From Tetragonia tetragonoides (taxonomy: Eukaryota; Streptophyta; Magnoliopsida; Caryophyllales; Aizoaceae), in the NCBI GenBank assembly GCA_038025085.1, contig CM076149.1:29115001-29179000 (forward strand): a DNA stretch of 64,000 bases, read 5' to 3'. A program made the position numbers and the translations under genes. Below the pieces are notes generated by a model. That model was not told the origin of the DNA, made no database searches, and saw only the letters and a list, made by a program, of their open reading frames with translations. Below are positions 11,125 through 21,823 of the stretch, one piece after another (the first letter of the stretch is position 1; every line of letters begins with the position of its first letter).

Positions 11125-11163
<39 letters not shown>

Positions 11164-11305
11164 ATTTTTCCAAGTTTCCTAGTCTAATTTTAGTTTCTAA
11201 CAAAACTACCAGTCCAAAGTTATTCTTTTTGCAGAAAAGGCTTACATCTTTCTGTTTATTAGGGCCATTTAGGCCTCTCACATTCCATATAAGAATCCTA
11301 TCCAT
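10805..11305 (-). pseudogene. LINE copy B ORF2, endonuclease fragment
   Basis: ORF2 begins at ATG 11305 with MDRILIWNVRGLNGPNKQKD and FLETKIR-type sequence (LLETKIRLGNLEKCK). The frame is destroyed by a T run of about 35 bases (11127-11161), read as a lysine stretch on the coding strand. A later frame keeps the VYGIMEMEERQKLWKEL region. The GDFN catalytic segment and everything beyond are absent. Confidence 0.8.
11127..11161 (+). repeat. Poly-T run inside LINE copy B
   Basis: About 35 consecutive T where copies A and C have a T-rich stretch of only 7-12 bases. This is consistent with slippage expansion, although a small A-tailed insertion is also possible. Confidence 0.85.
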
Positions 11306-12109
11306 GACTACCAGTCAAGATAGGAGACTCACCATGTGTTGGGACCATACCAGGTGTCATAACCCCCTGTGCTGCTGGTTCTGCTGCCTCTTCTGGCTGT
11401 TTTTCCCCCTGCTGCACTTCTTTTTCTCCTTCTTGTAGCACTGCAAAAGTATTCTGTGTATGAGGCTGTAGTTGGACCTGTCTGTAAAAACCTCTTCCTG
11501 CTCTTCTGCCCCCCCTGCATTGCCTGCTCTTCCTCTCCCTCTTCCTGCATTTTGCCATAGCTGGTTTCTGGGATTTGCTTGAACTGGTGGCCTGTTTTGC
11601 CCTGTAACAGGTTGTGCCACAGGAACTGCATTTCCAGTCTTTTTCCTGCATTCTTGTTCACCATGTCCATGCTTCTTGCAATGGTTGCAGATGATTGGTT
11701 TCCAATCATACTCAACTTCCTGCTCCACAATGTTCCCCCTCTCATTCTTGAAATTTACCTTTTCCGGGTAGACATCTCCAATTTTCACTTCAATTAAAAC
11801 CCGGGCATAATGAATTCCTACCTTAAGTTCAGTATTCCTATCTGCCATCATTGGTCTACCAACAAGGCTTGCAATTTTGCTTAGCCCCGTTGCATTCCAA
11901 TACTTCACATTTAGACCTGGGAATTTCACCCAAATAGGAACCGAGGTTAATTCCTCATGTTCATAGTCCACATTTTCAGACCATGGTCTCACTATCATAG
12001 GTTTGTTGTCAAAATGGTACACTCCTTCCTGAATTACATTATCCCTCTGCTCCATTGAATCAAACCTGACCAGTACCAGGCCATTGTTCATCATGGCAAT
12101 CTTATTCAT
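11298..12109 (-). pseudogene. LINE copy B ORF1, N-terminally truncated
   Basis: The frame from 12109 keeps the DUF4283-like block (LVLVRFDSMEQRDNVIQEG, SVPIWVKFPGLNVKYW, MADRNTELKVGIHYARVLIEV) and the zinc knuckle CNHCKKHGHGEQEC. The tail shifts frame near 11550-11650 and ends at 11298, overlapping the ORF2 start by 8 bases. The first 100 or so residues present in copy A are missing because of 5' truncation. Confidence 0.85.
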
Positions 12110-12125
12110 CCCTTTTTTAAATGTT

Positions 12126-12425
12126 TTGGCCCATACACGGGCGACATGGGTGATATCTGAGTTCGGGAATCAAGATGACCCTCCCGGGGTACCGGGGGTC
12201 CCCTAGGCCCATAATAGAGTCCCCGAAAAAATTTCGGTCGAAAACGGCAAACGGGCCCAGGGAATGCTCTTGGGGACGTGTTCTGGGCCATTTTACGCAA
12301 AGTTTTCGACGTTAATATTTTCGGCCCATATCCTATGGGACACCTCTATGGGACGTGGGAGGCTCCTAGGGTCGGTTATTGGGTCCCTGATAGGCTTGTA
12401 AGGGCGGTTTTACGCGATGCCAATG
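12126..12425. repeat. GC-rich unit of about 300 bp, copy 2
   Basis: A near copy of 9545-9847, again ending in GCGATGCCAATG and again directly followed by the T run of a minus-strand LINE (copy C). No ORF is present. Confidence 0.7.
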
Positions 12426-13070
12426 TTTTTTTTTTTTTTGGTGCAAGTCAGAAATTGTATTATTGCTTACTGTAATGTAAAAAGATTACAGTCCTTAGGC
12501 AATGTAGCTCCAAGGCCACCTACTAGGTAGGGTTCCTTTTTGCTACATCCCTCTCCTACCTTACAACCCTTCAATCTGGTGCAACTCACTACAGGCAGTG
12601 GTTCACCATCTCTATAAACATTACAATTTGCAAAAATTCTTCCTCGCCATCTCTGTAAACATTACAATTTGCAAAAATTATTTCTGACTTACAGCAAAAT
12701 ACAAAAACAAAAACATAAATAGCTACAAATTTACAACTTCTTCTAGCTTTACTACTCTACTTGGAACTGTTTCATTCCTCATTCTGCCTTGCTTCATCAA
12801 CCTGTTGCTGATTACCTGCTGAAATCTGCTGCCTGAATTCCTGCACTGCTGCCTATTCCTTGCGTTTGTTCTTATTCAGAGCCTCTCTGTATCAATCTGC
12901 TTCTGTATCCTTCCTGGAGTCTGCTGTCCATTTTTCCTGCATCTGTTTCTGGTGTCTTGCAAGATGCCAGATTCTCTGCCTACATCCTATTGAGTTCTGT
13001 TTCTGCCTTTCTGTCTGGTGCATTCTGTCAGCTTACTCTATTTATTGCTCTGAACCAGTTAATCTTCAGG
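12426..13070 (-). other. LINE copy C 3' non-coding region
   Basis: An imperfect tandem repeat (CACCATCTCTATAAACATTAC and CGCCATCTCTGTAAACATTAC, 12605-12675) and CTGCTG-rich phrases shared with copy B. No coding sequence is seen. Confidence 0.6.
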
Positions 13071-13695
13071 CTATATTTCCCCTATCCATCTCTTGTCCCT
13101 GCTGGAGATCTTCCTTTTGCTGTTGCAGCATTGTTGAATCCTGCATCTGACTGTTTGCTGGACCTGTAGCATGATCTGTGGCACTGGTATAGTGCCTTTG
13201 CCAGCAAAATGTGTATTCCTGCACCTCCATACCCAATACACTACTGCTGCTAGCCCTGCTGCATAGATTTCCTTTCTGATTCTCGAGCTTTTCTGTCTGC
13301 TGATCCAGTTAAACATCCCCTGAATTGTACTTGCTCTTGCTGATATTTGTAACCATGCCCTTAACTGTTCCAGGACTGCAGTTGACACTTTGCATTTGAA
13401 GAACAGGTGATTGTGTTCCTCTGGTTCCTGCTTGCACAGGTAACATAAGGCATCCCCATTCAAAAATCCCATCCTCTATAGTCTGTCCTTTGTTAACAGC
13501 CTATCCATTTGGGCTAGCCATAGGCAGAAGCTATGTCTAGGCATGGATACCTTTCCCCATATCAAATCTGCATGCCTGCATTTTGTCATGTTACCCTGTA
13601 GCATTCTGTATCCACTTCCAGCAGAGTAGGTACCATCAGAAGCAAATTTCCAAACCCCCCTTGCTGTGTATTGCCCCTGGAAGTAGCTTTTGATC
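13071..13695 (-). pseudogene. LINE copy C ORF2, zinc-binding C terminus
   Basis: The 13071-13472 frame reads CYLCKQEPEEHNHLFFKC, the zf-RVT type CX2C...HX4C zinc site that closes plant LINE ORF2. It is followed by WLQISARASTIQGMFNW and WVWRCRNTHFAGKG. The piece at 13473-13695 is the continuation from the RT in another frame, so at least one frameshift separates it from the RT part. Confidence 0.82.
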
Positions 13696-15600
13696 TTATT
13701 CAGTTTGTTCTAGTACCAGCTGGTACCCCATACTGGAGCATAATTCCAGATGTTTACTCCTTTCAGATACACCCCATTGATCCATCTCACCCACAGAGTG
13801 TCTTTTTTTTGTTGCAATATCCCAGATATGCTTGCCATTCAGAGCTATATTGAACCATTTACAGTTCTTAACATTTAGTCCTCCATTGTTTCTTGGTCTG
13901 CATACCATATCCCAGGCCACCAAGCTTGTCTTATGTTTCTGCTCAGTTGTTCCCCACAAGAAAAATCTACATTTTTGCTCCACACTTTTTAGTACTCCAG
14001 TTGGCATTATGAATATACTAGACCAGTATACATGAATGGAGAATAAAGTAGAGTTTATTAGTTGGACTCTCCCTGCATATGAAAGGTTCCTTGAAGCCCA
14101 AATTTGCAGCTTCTTTGTCATTTTATCCACCAGACATTCACAATCTATTTTACTCCATTTTGAAGGGGACAGTGGGACCCCTAGGTATCTCATGGGCAAG
14201 GTACCCTCTCTGAAGCATGAGAGTTGTAACAGTGCATTTTTCCTTTGTTCATCCACCCCTGCTATGTAAATGTTTGATTTTTCCTTGTTTGCATACAAGC
14301 CTGTTGCTTTTGAGAAATGGTTTATGCTGTTCATCATTATGCTCACAGATGCTGTGTCTGCTTTACAGAAGCACATTAAGTCATCTGCAAAGCACAGGTG
14401 ACTTAGTGCTAGCTCTCTGCACATAGGGTGCCAGCTGAAGCTCTTGTCCATGCATGCTATTTTTCAGGTTCCTTGACAAATATTCCATTACCAGTACAAA
14501 TATTAATGGGGAGATGGGGTCACCTTGTCTGATGCCACGTTTTGCTTTAAAATGCCCATGTGTTTCCCCATTTATATTAATACTGAAGCTTGCTGTTTTG
14601 ATGCACTCTAGTATCCACCCACTGAATTTTTCAGGGAATCCATACTTTCCCTCACAAAGCCCCAGTGGATTGTGTCATATGCCTTCCTTATGTCTATCTT
14701 CATTAAGCACCTAGGAGACGATTGTTTCCTGTTATAATGCTTAATAAGGTCCTGACATATCATGATGTTGTTGACAATGGACCTCTGTGCAACAAAAGCT
14801 CCCTGGTTCACAGACACCAACTCCGGAAGAACTTTTGCCAGTCTCCCACACAAGATCTTGGAGATGCACTTGTATATTGTATTACAGCAGGCTATTGGTC
14901 TGAAATCTGATGCCTTCTCTGGGTTTTGTATCTTCTGTACAAGGCATAGGTTTGTAGCATTTACCTCCTTGAGCATTCTAGATGATTCAAAAAAATCAAT
15001 TATAGCTCCAGTCACTTCTTCCCCTACAATTGGCCATGCTACTTTGAAGAACCCTGATCCAACATCAGGTCCCAGGCTTTTATTGCAATCAATTGCAAAC
15101 ATTGCCTTTTCCACCTCTTCTGCATTCACAGGGGCTATGAGGTTCATTTGTTGATGGATGTCTAGCCTGTGACCTGCTTGGAAGTATCTGTCTTCAGCTT
15201 TTCTTGTTCTGACCCCTGTTACCCCCAGCATATCCTTGTAGAAGCTCACAAATTCTTCCATAACCAGGTTCTGATCCTCCAAAAGGGTACCCTGCTGTGT
15301 CCTGATGGAGTGAATTCTGTTATTATTCCTTCTTTGCTTCATAACTGCATGGAAGAATTGATTATTTCCATCCCCCAGTTGAATCCACTTTGCCTTGCTT
15401 TTCTGCTGTAGGACGTTTTCAGCTGCCATGTTAACCTCATTGTATCTTTTCCTGGCCTGTGATTCATTCTGTTGCCTTGACTCATTTAACGGCTCTTTGT
15501 TTGCTTCAATCTGTGCTTGAGTCATGGCTATCCTGGCTGTCTCTGCTTGTGCCAGAATGTCTGTGAATTCATTCCTATTTAGCTTTTTTAGCACTTTTCT
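13696..15600 (-). pseudogene. LINE copy C ORF2, reverse transcriptase
   Basis: The 14608-16020 frame carries the linker and RT fingers (WIQLGDGNNQFFHAVMKQRR, FRPIACCNTIYKCISKILC, NQGAFVAQRSIVNNIMIC, MKIDIRKAYDTIHWGFV). It breaks at about 14610 and resumes in the 13696-14451 frame with HLCFADDLMCFCKAD (FADD codons about 14380-14391), YLGVPLSPSKWSKID and the thumb. Both catalytic motifs survive, unlike in copy A. The stretch between 14452 and 14607 still shows GIRQGDP-type sequence out of frame. The two main frames are long but not joined. Confidence 0.88.
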
Positions 15601-16357
15601 CACTTTTTTCATTTTTTGGTACACTCTGAACATTTTTGTGCCTTGTGTTCTGAAATTCCAAGCTTGCTGCACCTTAGCTTGAAATTCAGAGTGGAGGCTC
15701 CACATGTTGAAGTATTTAAAGGGGATGCTTTTTTTTGTGAGTTCTCTATGGAGAGACAAACAGATTGGGGAGTGATCAGAAACTCCCTCTGGATGGAATA
15801 CAAGATCTGATTGATCTAATTCCTGGAGCCATAAACTGTTCACAAAGGCCCAATCAATTTTAGAATATACTCTCCCCCCTTTTTCATGTCTATTATTCCA
15901 AGTAAATTGGCACCCTGACCACCCTATTTCAGTGAGGAAACATTTTCCTATGCACTCTTTGAATTCCTGTATTTCTGCATAAGTAACTGGTACACCACCT
16001 TTTCTATTTTCATTTTTCATTTAGGCCATATACAAAGCTCATCACAAATTTCATTTTTTTCACAACATTTACTACTTTACAGATAATCATTTGCACAGAA
16101 GAGAATAAAATATCCACATTAAAAATGCTTGGTATCCATCTTAACCATATTCTTCCCAGTCTATGCTCACTATGATTACTGTAAGAGTCCCACCCTGGCA
16201 TGAAACATTTTTTATATTTTTCTAGGTTGTCTAATCTGATTTTTGTTTCCAGAAAAGCCACCAACCCACAGTTATTTTTTTTACAAAAGAGAGCAACATC
16301 TCTCTGTTTATTTGGGCCATTAAGGCCTCTTACATTCCAAATTAGTACCCTATCCAT
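15601..16357 (-). pseudogene. LINE copy C ORF2, endonuclease with internal deletion
   Basis: ORF2 starts at 16357 (MDRVLIWNVRGLNGPNKQRD, FLETKIRLDNLEKYKK, RIWLRWIPS) and stops after VYGLNEK at 16010. It resumes at once at NRKGGVPVTYAEIQEF. Against copy A about 40 residues are missing, including the GDFN catalytic motif, so an in-place deletion near 16015 inactivated the nuclease. The later GVSDHSPI motif (SDH, the catalytic histidine site) is intact around 15775. Confidence 0.85.
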
Positions 16358-17051
16358 GACTACCAGTCAAGATAGGTGACTTACCATGTAATGGCACCTC
16401 CTCTGGATTCTGGTCTGTTTGTTGCTCAGGTTCCACAACTGCTACTAGCTGTTCTTTTTGTTTTTCCTGTATTTCTTCTTGATTTTGCAGAGTGTCAAAA
16501 CTGTTTTGCATAACAGTTTTGGCCTGCTGGACTTGTCTGTAGTAGCCTTTTCCTGCTCTTGCTCCTTTTCCTGCATTCCAGGCTCTCCCTCTGCCTCTAC
16601 CTGCAAGCTGCCATTGCTGATTCCTTGGGATTTCCAGCTGTGCAGGCTGTGTATGCACAGGCCCTTGTTGCATAGTTGCATTCACAGTCTTCTTTTTCCT
16701 GCATTCTGCTTCACTGTGGCCATATTGTTTACAGTGATTGCACAGAATTGGCTTCCAATCATAGTCTACTGCTTGTTCCACTATGTTTCCCCTCTCATTC
16801 TTGAAATGTACTTTCTCTGGGTATTCCTCTCCTATTTGCACTTCAATCAGAACTCTAGCATAGTGTATTCCAACTTTGAGCTCTGTATTTCTGTCTGCCA
16901 TCATTGGTCTCTCAACTAGGCTCGAGATTTTGCTCAAACCCACTGCATTCCAATACTTGACATTGGGTCCAGGGAATTTAACCCATATTGGCACAGAGGT
17001 GAGTTCTTCTTGCTCATAGTCTATGTTTTCTGACCATGGTCTAACAATCAT
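16350..17051 (-). pseudogene. LINE copy C ORF1, N-terminally truncated
   Basis: An open frame of 233 codons with no stop: DUF4283-like sequence (MIVRPWSENIDYEQEELTSV, RNTELKVGIHYARVLIEV), zinc knuckle CNHCKQYGHSEAEC, and a glutamine-rich tail. The natural start lies upstream and is missing; the annotated Met is internal. The stop overlaps the ORF2 start by 8 bases (16350-16357), as in copies A and B. Confidence 0.87.
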
Positions 17052-17061
17052 TGGCTTGTTA

Positions 17062-17289
17062 TGTTATATCTTTGACTTTACAATAAGCATCTTCACTCAC
17101 CATATTATTCGAAGTAACAAAGCCCATCAACCACCCAACCACCACCCCATGCTCTCAACTCATCCTCTCCCACAACTTTGTCTACACCTCGCTTCTACTA
17201 TTGTTAAACGCGACTAGAAGATGTGTATATGTATTACTATTTCAAAGTAGAAAACCAAAACTGTAAAAAATTGTGCTATTAGGACCTTC
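17062..17289. other. Junction sequence, no feature seen
   Basis: AT-rich sequence between the truncated LINE copy C and the start of the inverted-end element. No ORF or repeat is recognised. Confidence 0.4.
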
Positions 17290-17867
17290 TTTGACTCGCT
17301 AAGGTATCATCCCCTGACGAATTGCAGTACCTAAAATCCAACCTATAGTTTTAAAAGTCATCATAACTTCTCTTTAAAGTGACCCTAAACTCTCTAAAAG
17401 TGACGGTAAGTTGTGTTACAATTATACAAAATATTCTTCACAAGTAAAATAATACAACAACCTGTTAGATAAATATGAGACTATCATAGCCAATAACAAC
17501 ATGGTAATTAAAGACTCTTAAAAGTTTATTACAAACTCATGAACAACAAAAGACTATAATACATGGGCAAAAGTGACCCTTGCTTTCAATATTAATCTTT
17601 GCAAATTGAAGCAATACGCTCAAAAGTGACTCCTTTTTTACCCATTCACACAAAATGAAAGATTGATGCTACCAAATTCAGCAATTGTATCAAAGAAACT
17701 AGAGCAAACACGAAATCATATCAGAATTTAATTGAAATAAAAAAATCACATCATCAAATCAAAAATCAGACAATACGAATTTAATTATTGACAATCGATG
17801 TAAGATTGAACATATACCTAATTTCACGAGAGAAAGCTTGGCTGACCTCCATTAGAAGAGAGCTTCG

Positions 17868-18600
17868 TTGAGCTTTAATGGAAGAGAGATAACTTCATTG
17901 GGGCGAAAATTAGGGTTTCGTAATTGTGAAAAAAATTTGGCACAAAATCCTCCAAATCAATTGAGAGTTGTTGAGATTCTTAAAATCAATGGAGAGACAG
18001 AGAGTTTCGTGAAGTTGTTGCTATGCGAGGAGAGAGAAAGCTTCATGAAGTAATTGCTTTGTAGGAGAGAGAAAGCTTCACAAATTTTTTTGCTACGGTA
18101 GTATGAAGGGTCGACAAAATTTGTTAAGCAAGGAAAAACAAAGTTCTGCTTATTTACCAAAATGCCATTAATGAACCTGATTTGATATGCGCGATTGGAT
18201 GGCTGAGATCAACTTCTCACCATCTCACCGTGGCTTGCCATCTCACCAGATTCCTACTATATTGTGTGAACAATGCGAACTTAAAACACAGATCGTCCGA
18301 TTTTGAAATTAACGGCTGAGTTTTTTTGTTCACTGATGCAATGACATTCTCGTAATAAAGTGCAACATTCTTCTGCCAAAAGAGAAAAGAAAAAACAAAC
18401 GCTGCTACAGTGCTTCTATTCTCATTGGTTTTCTCAAGTCATGCGCTCCTCATTCTCTCTCCTCAAACTCTACCCCCAATAACTCTACATCCAGGCAAAT
18501 CATTTGCGTTCAAACTCAAAGGCTCAATTCAAATTGCGAGGCAAACTTAGATTTCAAGGTATGGATTTTTATGATACTCACTATAGATTGTTAGGGTTTG
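17868..18600. other. Interior of the inverted-end element, no gene confirmed
   Basis: Short frames containing GAGAGAGAAAGCTTC repeats (17830-18075) and phrases such as ATTAGGGTTTCG resemble plant 5' leader sequence. The longest frame is about 61 codons with no family resemblance. A direct repeat TCTCTCTCCTAA...TGCTAAGGAGGTTA occurs at about 18676 and again at 20550. Confidence 0.3.
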
Positions 18601-19249
18601 AAATTCAGTTTTTTTGATTATTTGTGGTGTAATTTTGGGTTAAAACATTGCTAAGGTAGCATCAAATCGATCTATTTCTCTCTCCTAACTACATGTATTG
18701 CTAAGGAGGTTAATTATCACACTTCGTTTACGGTTTTTTATGATTATTGTGTTTATTTTTTTAGTTTAATCTATTTGGATTATATTTGCCAAATTTTGAT
18801 CGAGTCACTCCATTAACCTTAGCTGAATGGAGCAAGTTTTAAGCACACACAACACATTGAGGCTCTATTAGTGCTGAAAAATTGACAAACAAAAATTGGA
18901 TAACACTAATTTGTTTTTCTTATAATTACCCTCGGAAAAATTGAAAATTGGAAACTCACTGGTATTGGTTTTTCCCATTCTTTTTGGGATGGATTTCTAG
19001 GAGCACAAAAGATCTTTCTGAGCTGAAATATTGGTCCAGACTCCAAATTCACAATGGAATTGCCTTCTCTTAAGCAAGGCGTATATTGTGGAATCGTGAT
19101 ATATTTGATCTTAGGGAGAGAGAACAATTTTGATACACAAAAAAAATTTAGTCATTGTTGCATGATCCATGCTCTTAAATCAAGGAAAGGAGCTATAACT
19201 GGGTTATACTGAATCCCACTTCAACCGAAAAGTATTGTTGGTGTAGTGA

Positions 19250-19440
19250 CTCCAAGGATGGCTTTAAAGTGACACAGGGGTGCCTCCTCATAAGTAAATT
19301 AGGTGACACCATTGAATATTTGGGGGTGGCACCATATATTGAGTGTGGGTGGCTCAATACAAAAGATGGGGGTGGCTCCATATAGTGCATGGGAAGCCTC
19401 ATGGTGAGTTATGGGGTGGCGTTGCAATATCTCACGAAAG
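19250..19440 (+). repeat. GGGTGGCTCCATAT motif array, block 1
   Basis: About six to seven spaced copies of a motif near GGGGTGGCTCCATATA (for example GGGGGTGGCACCATATATTG, GGGTGGCTCAATAC, GGGGGTGGCTCCATATAGTG, GGGGTGGCGTTGCAATAT), 20-35 bases apart. They are separated by AT-rich spacers that are not themselves repeated. Confidence 0.7.
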
Positions 19441-20138
19441 TCCTTCGGTTGATGGGTTCCAATGTTTGACTCCAATCAAATGATAAAATACTGTTGATAT
19501 TGCTATTTGACATACATTTGAGTAATTGAATATGTAATTAAATTTGTGATTCATTTGAAGCAAAAGTTCAGTTGTCTAAGGAGTTGGAATGTCATAGGGT
19601 GAAAGTTCTGTATTCAATTTCAAATATATGGTCTGCTTTATCTATCACACTCCCTCTCCTTCATTATTCTACACATTTCAGCAAAATTGAGCTAGGAATG
19701 TTGTGTATGGTAGAGCAAATTAGGAGGTTTTGATTTGTTACTGGAATTTAGCTATGTTGGTTTTTCTACGCTTAAAATCACCTAAAAAGTGAAATTTGGC
19801 TTCGATTTTGTTTTAGTTCCATGCATTGTTTGTTAAATTACCTTCTTTTTCACAAATTGCAAGCTCTGTGACTGTAAAATTTGGAATAGGGAGAGATATA
19901 AGTGTTGTAGATTGAAATTCTGATTTGGTTCTGTATTTGGCCATTTGTTTCCTTTTTTGAGTTAATGATTTAACCTGCATTCTCAACAAATATTAGAAGG
20001 CTTAATCCACTATTATGTGAAGTTGGATGGGAAGATTACTTGATGATAAAACTCTTTAAAGTGACATTGTTAATCTCTCTAAACGATCATATCAGCAAAA
20101 GGAAAAGAAAAAAAAGAAAAGGAAAGAAGACTTTACTT
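19441..20138. other. Spacer between motif blocks, no gene seen
   Basis: AT-rich sequence without a convincing ORF, structured RNA or known repeat. Confidence 0.4.
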
Positions 20139-20480
20139 AGAGGTGGCTCCATATATTGCATACGGGTGGCTCCATACAATGCATAGGGATGGCCTCACAA
20201 ATAGTTATGGAGTGGCGCTTCAGTATGAAATATTTGTAAAAGTGGTGAATATGGGTTTTATAGAGGTGGCGCCTATAGTTTTTTAGGGGTGGCTCTCTTA
20301 ATGACAAGAAGTTTAGCATAAAATATTAAAGTCTAGGCTGTTTGATTTGTGTATGTTGCTTTGTAGTTCTTGGGGGTGGCTCCAAGTTAAGTATGGAGGT
20401 AACTCCAGTTGTAGCGGGGTGGCTTTATATGTGGATGTTGTTAGGGTATTCAAATTAGTTGGCTCTATGTAGATAATATT
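20139..20480 (+). repeat. GGGTGGCTCCATAT motif array, block 2
   Basis: About nine further copies (AGGTGGCTCCATATATTGCA, GGGTGGCTCCATACAATGCA, GGGATGGCCTCAC, GGAGTGGCGCTTC, AGGTGGCGCCTATAG, GGGGTGGCTCTCTTA, GGGGTGGCTCCAAGT, GGGGTGGCTTTATAT). The orientation matches block 1 and is opposite to the arrays at 47105-47775. Confidence 0.7.
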
Positions 20481-21303
20481 TTTGTTGTTGATTAATATCT
20501 AAGTACAGTGGTTTTATTTTCTCTCTCCTAATTAATATCTAAATTGATCTATTACCTCTCTCCTAATTACATCCATCGCTAAGGAGGTTAGTTATCACAT
20601 TTCTTTTGGGGTTTATTGTACTTATTGTGTTCATGGTGTTCATATTTTTGTTTATTGTGTTTGCAGTTGGCACTTCAATTGTATCAGTGGCAAACAACTA
20701 CATGCATTGGTGAGTGAGCTGCTTATTTCTGCTTTGAATTCTGTTAAAAGTTCCAAATTATTATTTTTAACGAGGTGTTTTGTGGCTATGTTTGAATACT
20801 TCTATTCTTTTCTTGAAGTTTTAGGCTGAGTGTTTTGCGGCTAAGAAAACCTGATCCTGATAAACTCTTGCAACCAAATTTACTGTCTTGTAAAAATCTT
20901 TCAGAATTCATGTTGACCAAGTTGACACCTTTACCATCTGTAAAATAATTTTTTATTTAGAGACATACTTGCGTTTTTGCTGTTGTTACACTTCCATTTA
21001 GGTTCAAGGTTCATTCTACATCATTTGTGTTTATTGTATTTTTTGTAATTATATGAGAATTTAGTGTCACTTTAAAGAGAATTATACTATCACTATGTAT
21101 TAGGAATTACTCTAACACAACTTAGGATCATTTTTATGAGATTTCAGGGTTACTTATGTGAGAATCAGGGTCTCTTCATAAAAAACTTATACCTGCCACT
21201 ATAATTTTAGATAATTGCAACACAACTTAGGGTCACTTATATGTGAATTCATGATCACTTATAGGGTTGGTTTAAGGCGCTGCAATTTCTTTGGGTGTGA
21301 TGC
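20481..21303. other. Right arm of the inverted-end element
   Basis: AT-rich sequence with repeated phrases ACACAACTTAGG.TCA and CAGGGTTACTT / CAGGGTCTCTT (21115-21250), the counterparts of the left arm. No gene is seen. Confidence 0.45.
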
Positions 21304-21630
21304 TGTAGACACCCTAATTGGTTCTCATCCCCTAGCACCGCAACGCCCGATGATGATGATGGTAATGGATTAACATGGACGTAAGTAGAAAAGGACATTG
21401 CTCGGAAATCTAGACCTAATTCCTTGACACCTACGTCTTTGGATAGCCCTTGTTATAAGGATTCCAATGCCTTTGACCTTGCCTCAATCAGGTTCCCGGA
21501 TCAAGAGATATCGCGTCTCGAAGATTTAGGTCAAAACCCCTCAATCCCGACCCCCTGGGTCAGCCCAAGGGCATTTTCGTAATTTACTGAGCACAAAAAG
21601 TCAAAAAACCCTAGTCACGCGCGCGCCTCT

Positions 21631-21750
21631 AGGCCAAGCGGCTGATGCAGTCAGCCCGACGGCACACGCGTGACAGCGGGGGCCTTCTGGCCAGCCGCTG
21701 AGCTTCAGAGGCCAGCCGCTGAGCTTCAGCGGCAGCCGCTGGGCCTGGTT
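21631..21750. repeat. GGCCGCTGA/TCAGCGGCC array in the 5' LTR
   Basis: The sequence CCAGCCGCTGAGCTTCAG recurs in tandem with alternating AGCGGC and GCCGCT cores. The same motif family occurs upstream of both antisense genes (34775-34985 and 44205-44395) and in the 3' LTR (45132-45255). The array ends about 65 bases before the LTR TATA box. Confidence 0.75.
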
Positions 21751-21815
21751 TTTGGTTGGGCCGAGTTTTGGCGCCGGGTTTCTTACCCTAGGCCCCTAAT
21801 TCCGTCCCCTAACTC

Positions 21816-21823
21816 TATAAATA
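21816..21823 (+). promoter_or_regulatory. LTR TATA box
   Basis: TATAAATA in the context AACTCTATAAATACTC, conserved in the 3' LTR at 45328-45335. It is the likely core promoter of the Tat genomic RNA. Confidence 0.65.

Larger units (their letters stand above)
9848..12121 (-). mobile_element. LINE copy B, 5'-truncated and internally deleted
   Basis: The poly(A) tail appears as a T run at 9848-9859 directly after GCGATGCCAATG. The 5' end stops within ORF1 at about 12115. The element holds most of ORF1 and the N-terminal half of the endonuclease, then jumps at about 10810 to 3' non-coding sequence. The whole reverse transcriptase is missing. Its 3' end resembles that of copy C at perhaps 80-85 percent by eye, so the two are separate insertions or old duplicates rather than a recent tandem copy. 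Confidence 0.85.
12426..17061 (-). mobile_element. LINE copy C, 5'-truncated
   Basis: The T run at 12426-12440 is the poly(A) tail. The element extends 4.6 kb to about 17061, where ORF1 is cut off within its DUF4283 region. It is the most complete copy here: most of ORF1, the endonuclease (with an internal deletion), linker, RT with an intact FADD, and the C-terminal zinc-binding region. The right flank is not the GC-rich unit, so either the original flank was lost or the right junction was rearranged. Confidence 0.88.
17290..21303. mobile_element. Non-coding element with terminal inverted repeats (right end completed at 46339-46354)
   Basis: The left end TTGACTCGCTAAGG (about 17291-17304) is inverted at the right as CCTTAGCGAGTCAA once the 25 kb Tat insertion is removed (21302-21303 plus 46339-46354, allowing for the duplicated target). 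The inner arms also correspond: ATAATTG.AACACAACTTA appears inverted at 17404-17425 and directly at 21215-21235, with AAAGTGACCCT / AGGGTCACTTT phrases nearby. The total without Tat is about 4.0 kb. No transposase ORF is found. Possible families are Mutator-like or another TIR class; there is no clear target duplication. Confidence 0.5.

Noticed and set aside
9545..12425. Firm assignment of the GC-rich unit to rDNA intergenic spacer
   Set aside because: No 18S or 25S sequence, Pol I promoter or known spacer motif is visible; left as unclassified.
14036..15411. Plus-strand ORFs across the LINE region (for example 14762-15154)
   Set aside because: Shadows of the minus-strand RT and linker.
19250..20480. 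Simple minisatellite explanation for the GTGGCTCC blocks
   Set aside because: The spacers are not repeated and spacing is irregular, so a plain tandem repeat does not account for them; kept as a finding instead.
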